Positions 63,991 through 64,000 of a stretch of DNA of 64,000 bases are shown piece after piece. A program made the position numbers and the translations under genes. Below the pieces are notes generated by a model. That model saw nothing but the letters and a program-made list of their open reading frames with translations, was not told the origin of the DNA and ran no database searches. The stretch spans positions 558,001 to 622,000 of the forward strand of contig JAACJM010000011.1 of NCBI GenBank assembly GCA_013368315.1, read 5' to 3'. The stretch's first letter is position 1. The number at the start of each line of letters is the position of its first letter. The DNA comes from Tetrapyrgos nigripes. Its lineage: Eukaryota > Basidiomycota > Agaricomycetes > Agaricales > Campanellaceae.

Positions 63991-64000
63991 TGGTCCCGTC

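Overview
The window looks like a transposon-rich accessory region from the nuclear genome of a mushroom-forming (Agaricomycete) basidiomycete. The evidence is short GT-AG introns of about 48-65 bp with CTNAC-like branch sites, a NACHT-WD40 receptor of the basidiomycete type, Helitron/PIF1-like, Ty3/gypsy, Ty1/copia and Tc1/mariner elements, and many decayed fungal gene fragments. I saw no rRNA, convincing tRNA or CRISPR. Every family name comes from motifs read by eye; no database search was run.

Layout. Positions 1-11,720 are one old Ty1/copia element cut by nested insertions: a solo LTR (630-1041), a second solo LTR (1629-3791) that itself carries an apparently intact Tc1/mariner element (1845-3470), and a full-length but degenerate chromodomain gypsy element (Gypsy-1, 3844-10599, TSD AAATC). 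Positions 11,720-18,320 are a patchwork of segmental duplications. They include a truncated copy (A) and a longer copy (B) of a Ser/Pro-rich gene whose third copy (C) fills 60,350-64,000. A five-unit 140-bp tandem array (19,381-20,110) abuts a six-exon NACHT-WD40 NLR gene (20,258-24,957) with 14 nearly identical WD40 repeats and a 2-nt insertion near its end. Positions 28,060-30,015 hold a decayed vacuolar zinc transporter (CDF family) pseudogene.

Positions 33,978-37,668 are a 5'-truncated chromodomain gypsy element (Gypsy-2) with an extra Cys-rich ORF between pol and its 3' LTR. Positions 39,805-49,263 are a young full-length gypsy element (Gypsy-3; 211-bp LTRs differing at 2 sites; TSD CACAA). 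It has split a host gene whose reading frame rejoins exactly across the duplicated target. Gypsy-3 is the most interesting object here. Its gag, protease and polymerase segments lie in one frame separated only by UGA codons, one of them in the context UGA-CUA-G. It also carries a downstream third gene (ORF3, about 539 aa) that appears to contain a spliceosomal intron.

Positions 51,785-54,168 are a multi-exon gene with two nonsense codons. Positions 55,430-59,760 are a decayed Helitron-type helicase that has lost its P-loop and carries a C-terminal cysteine-peptidase-like domain. The final 4 kb is the third copy of the duplicated Ser/Pro-rich gene, broken by an 8-nt insertion. Most genes here are parasitic or broken. 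The NLR, the Tc1 transposase and Gypsy-3 are the best candidates for function.
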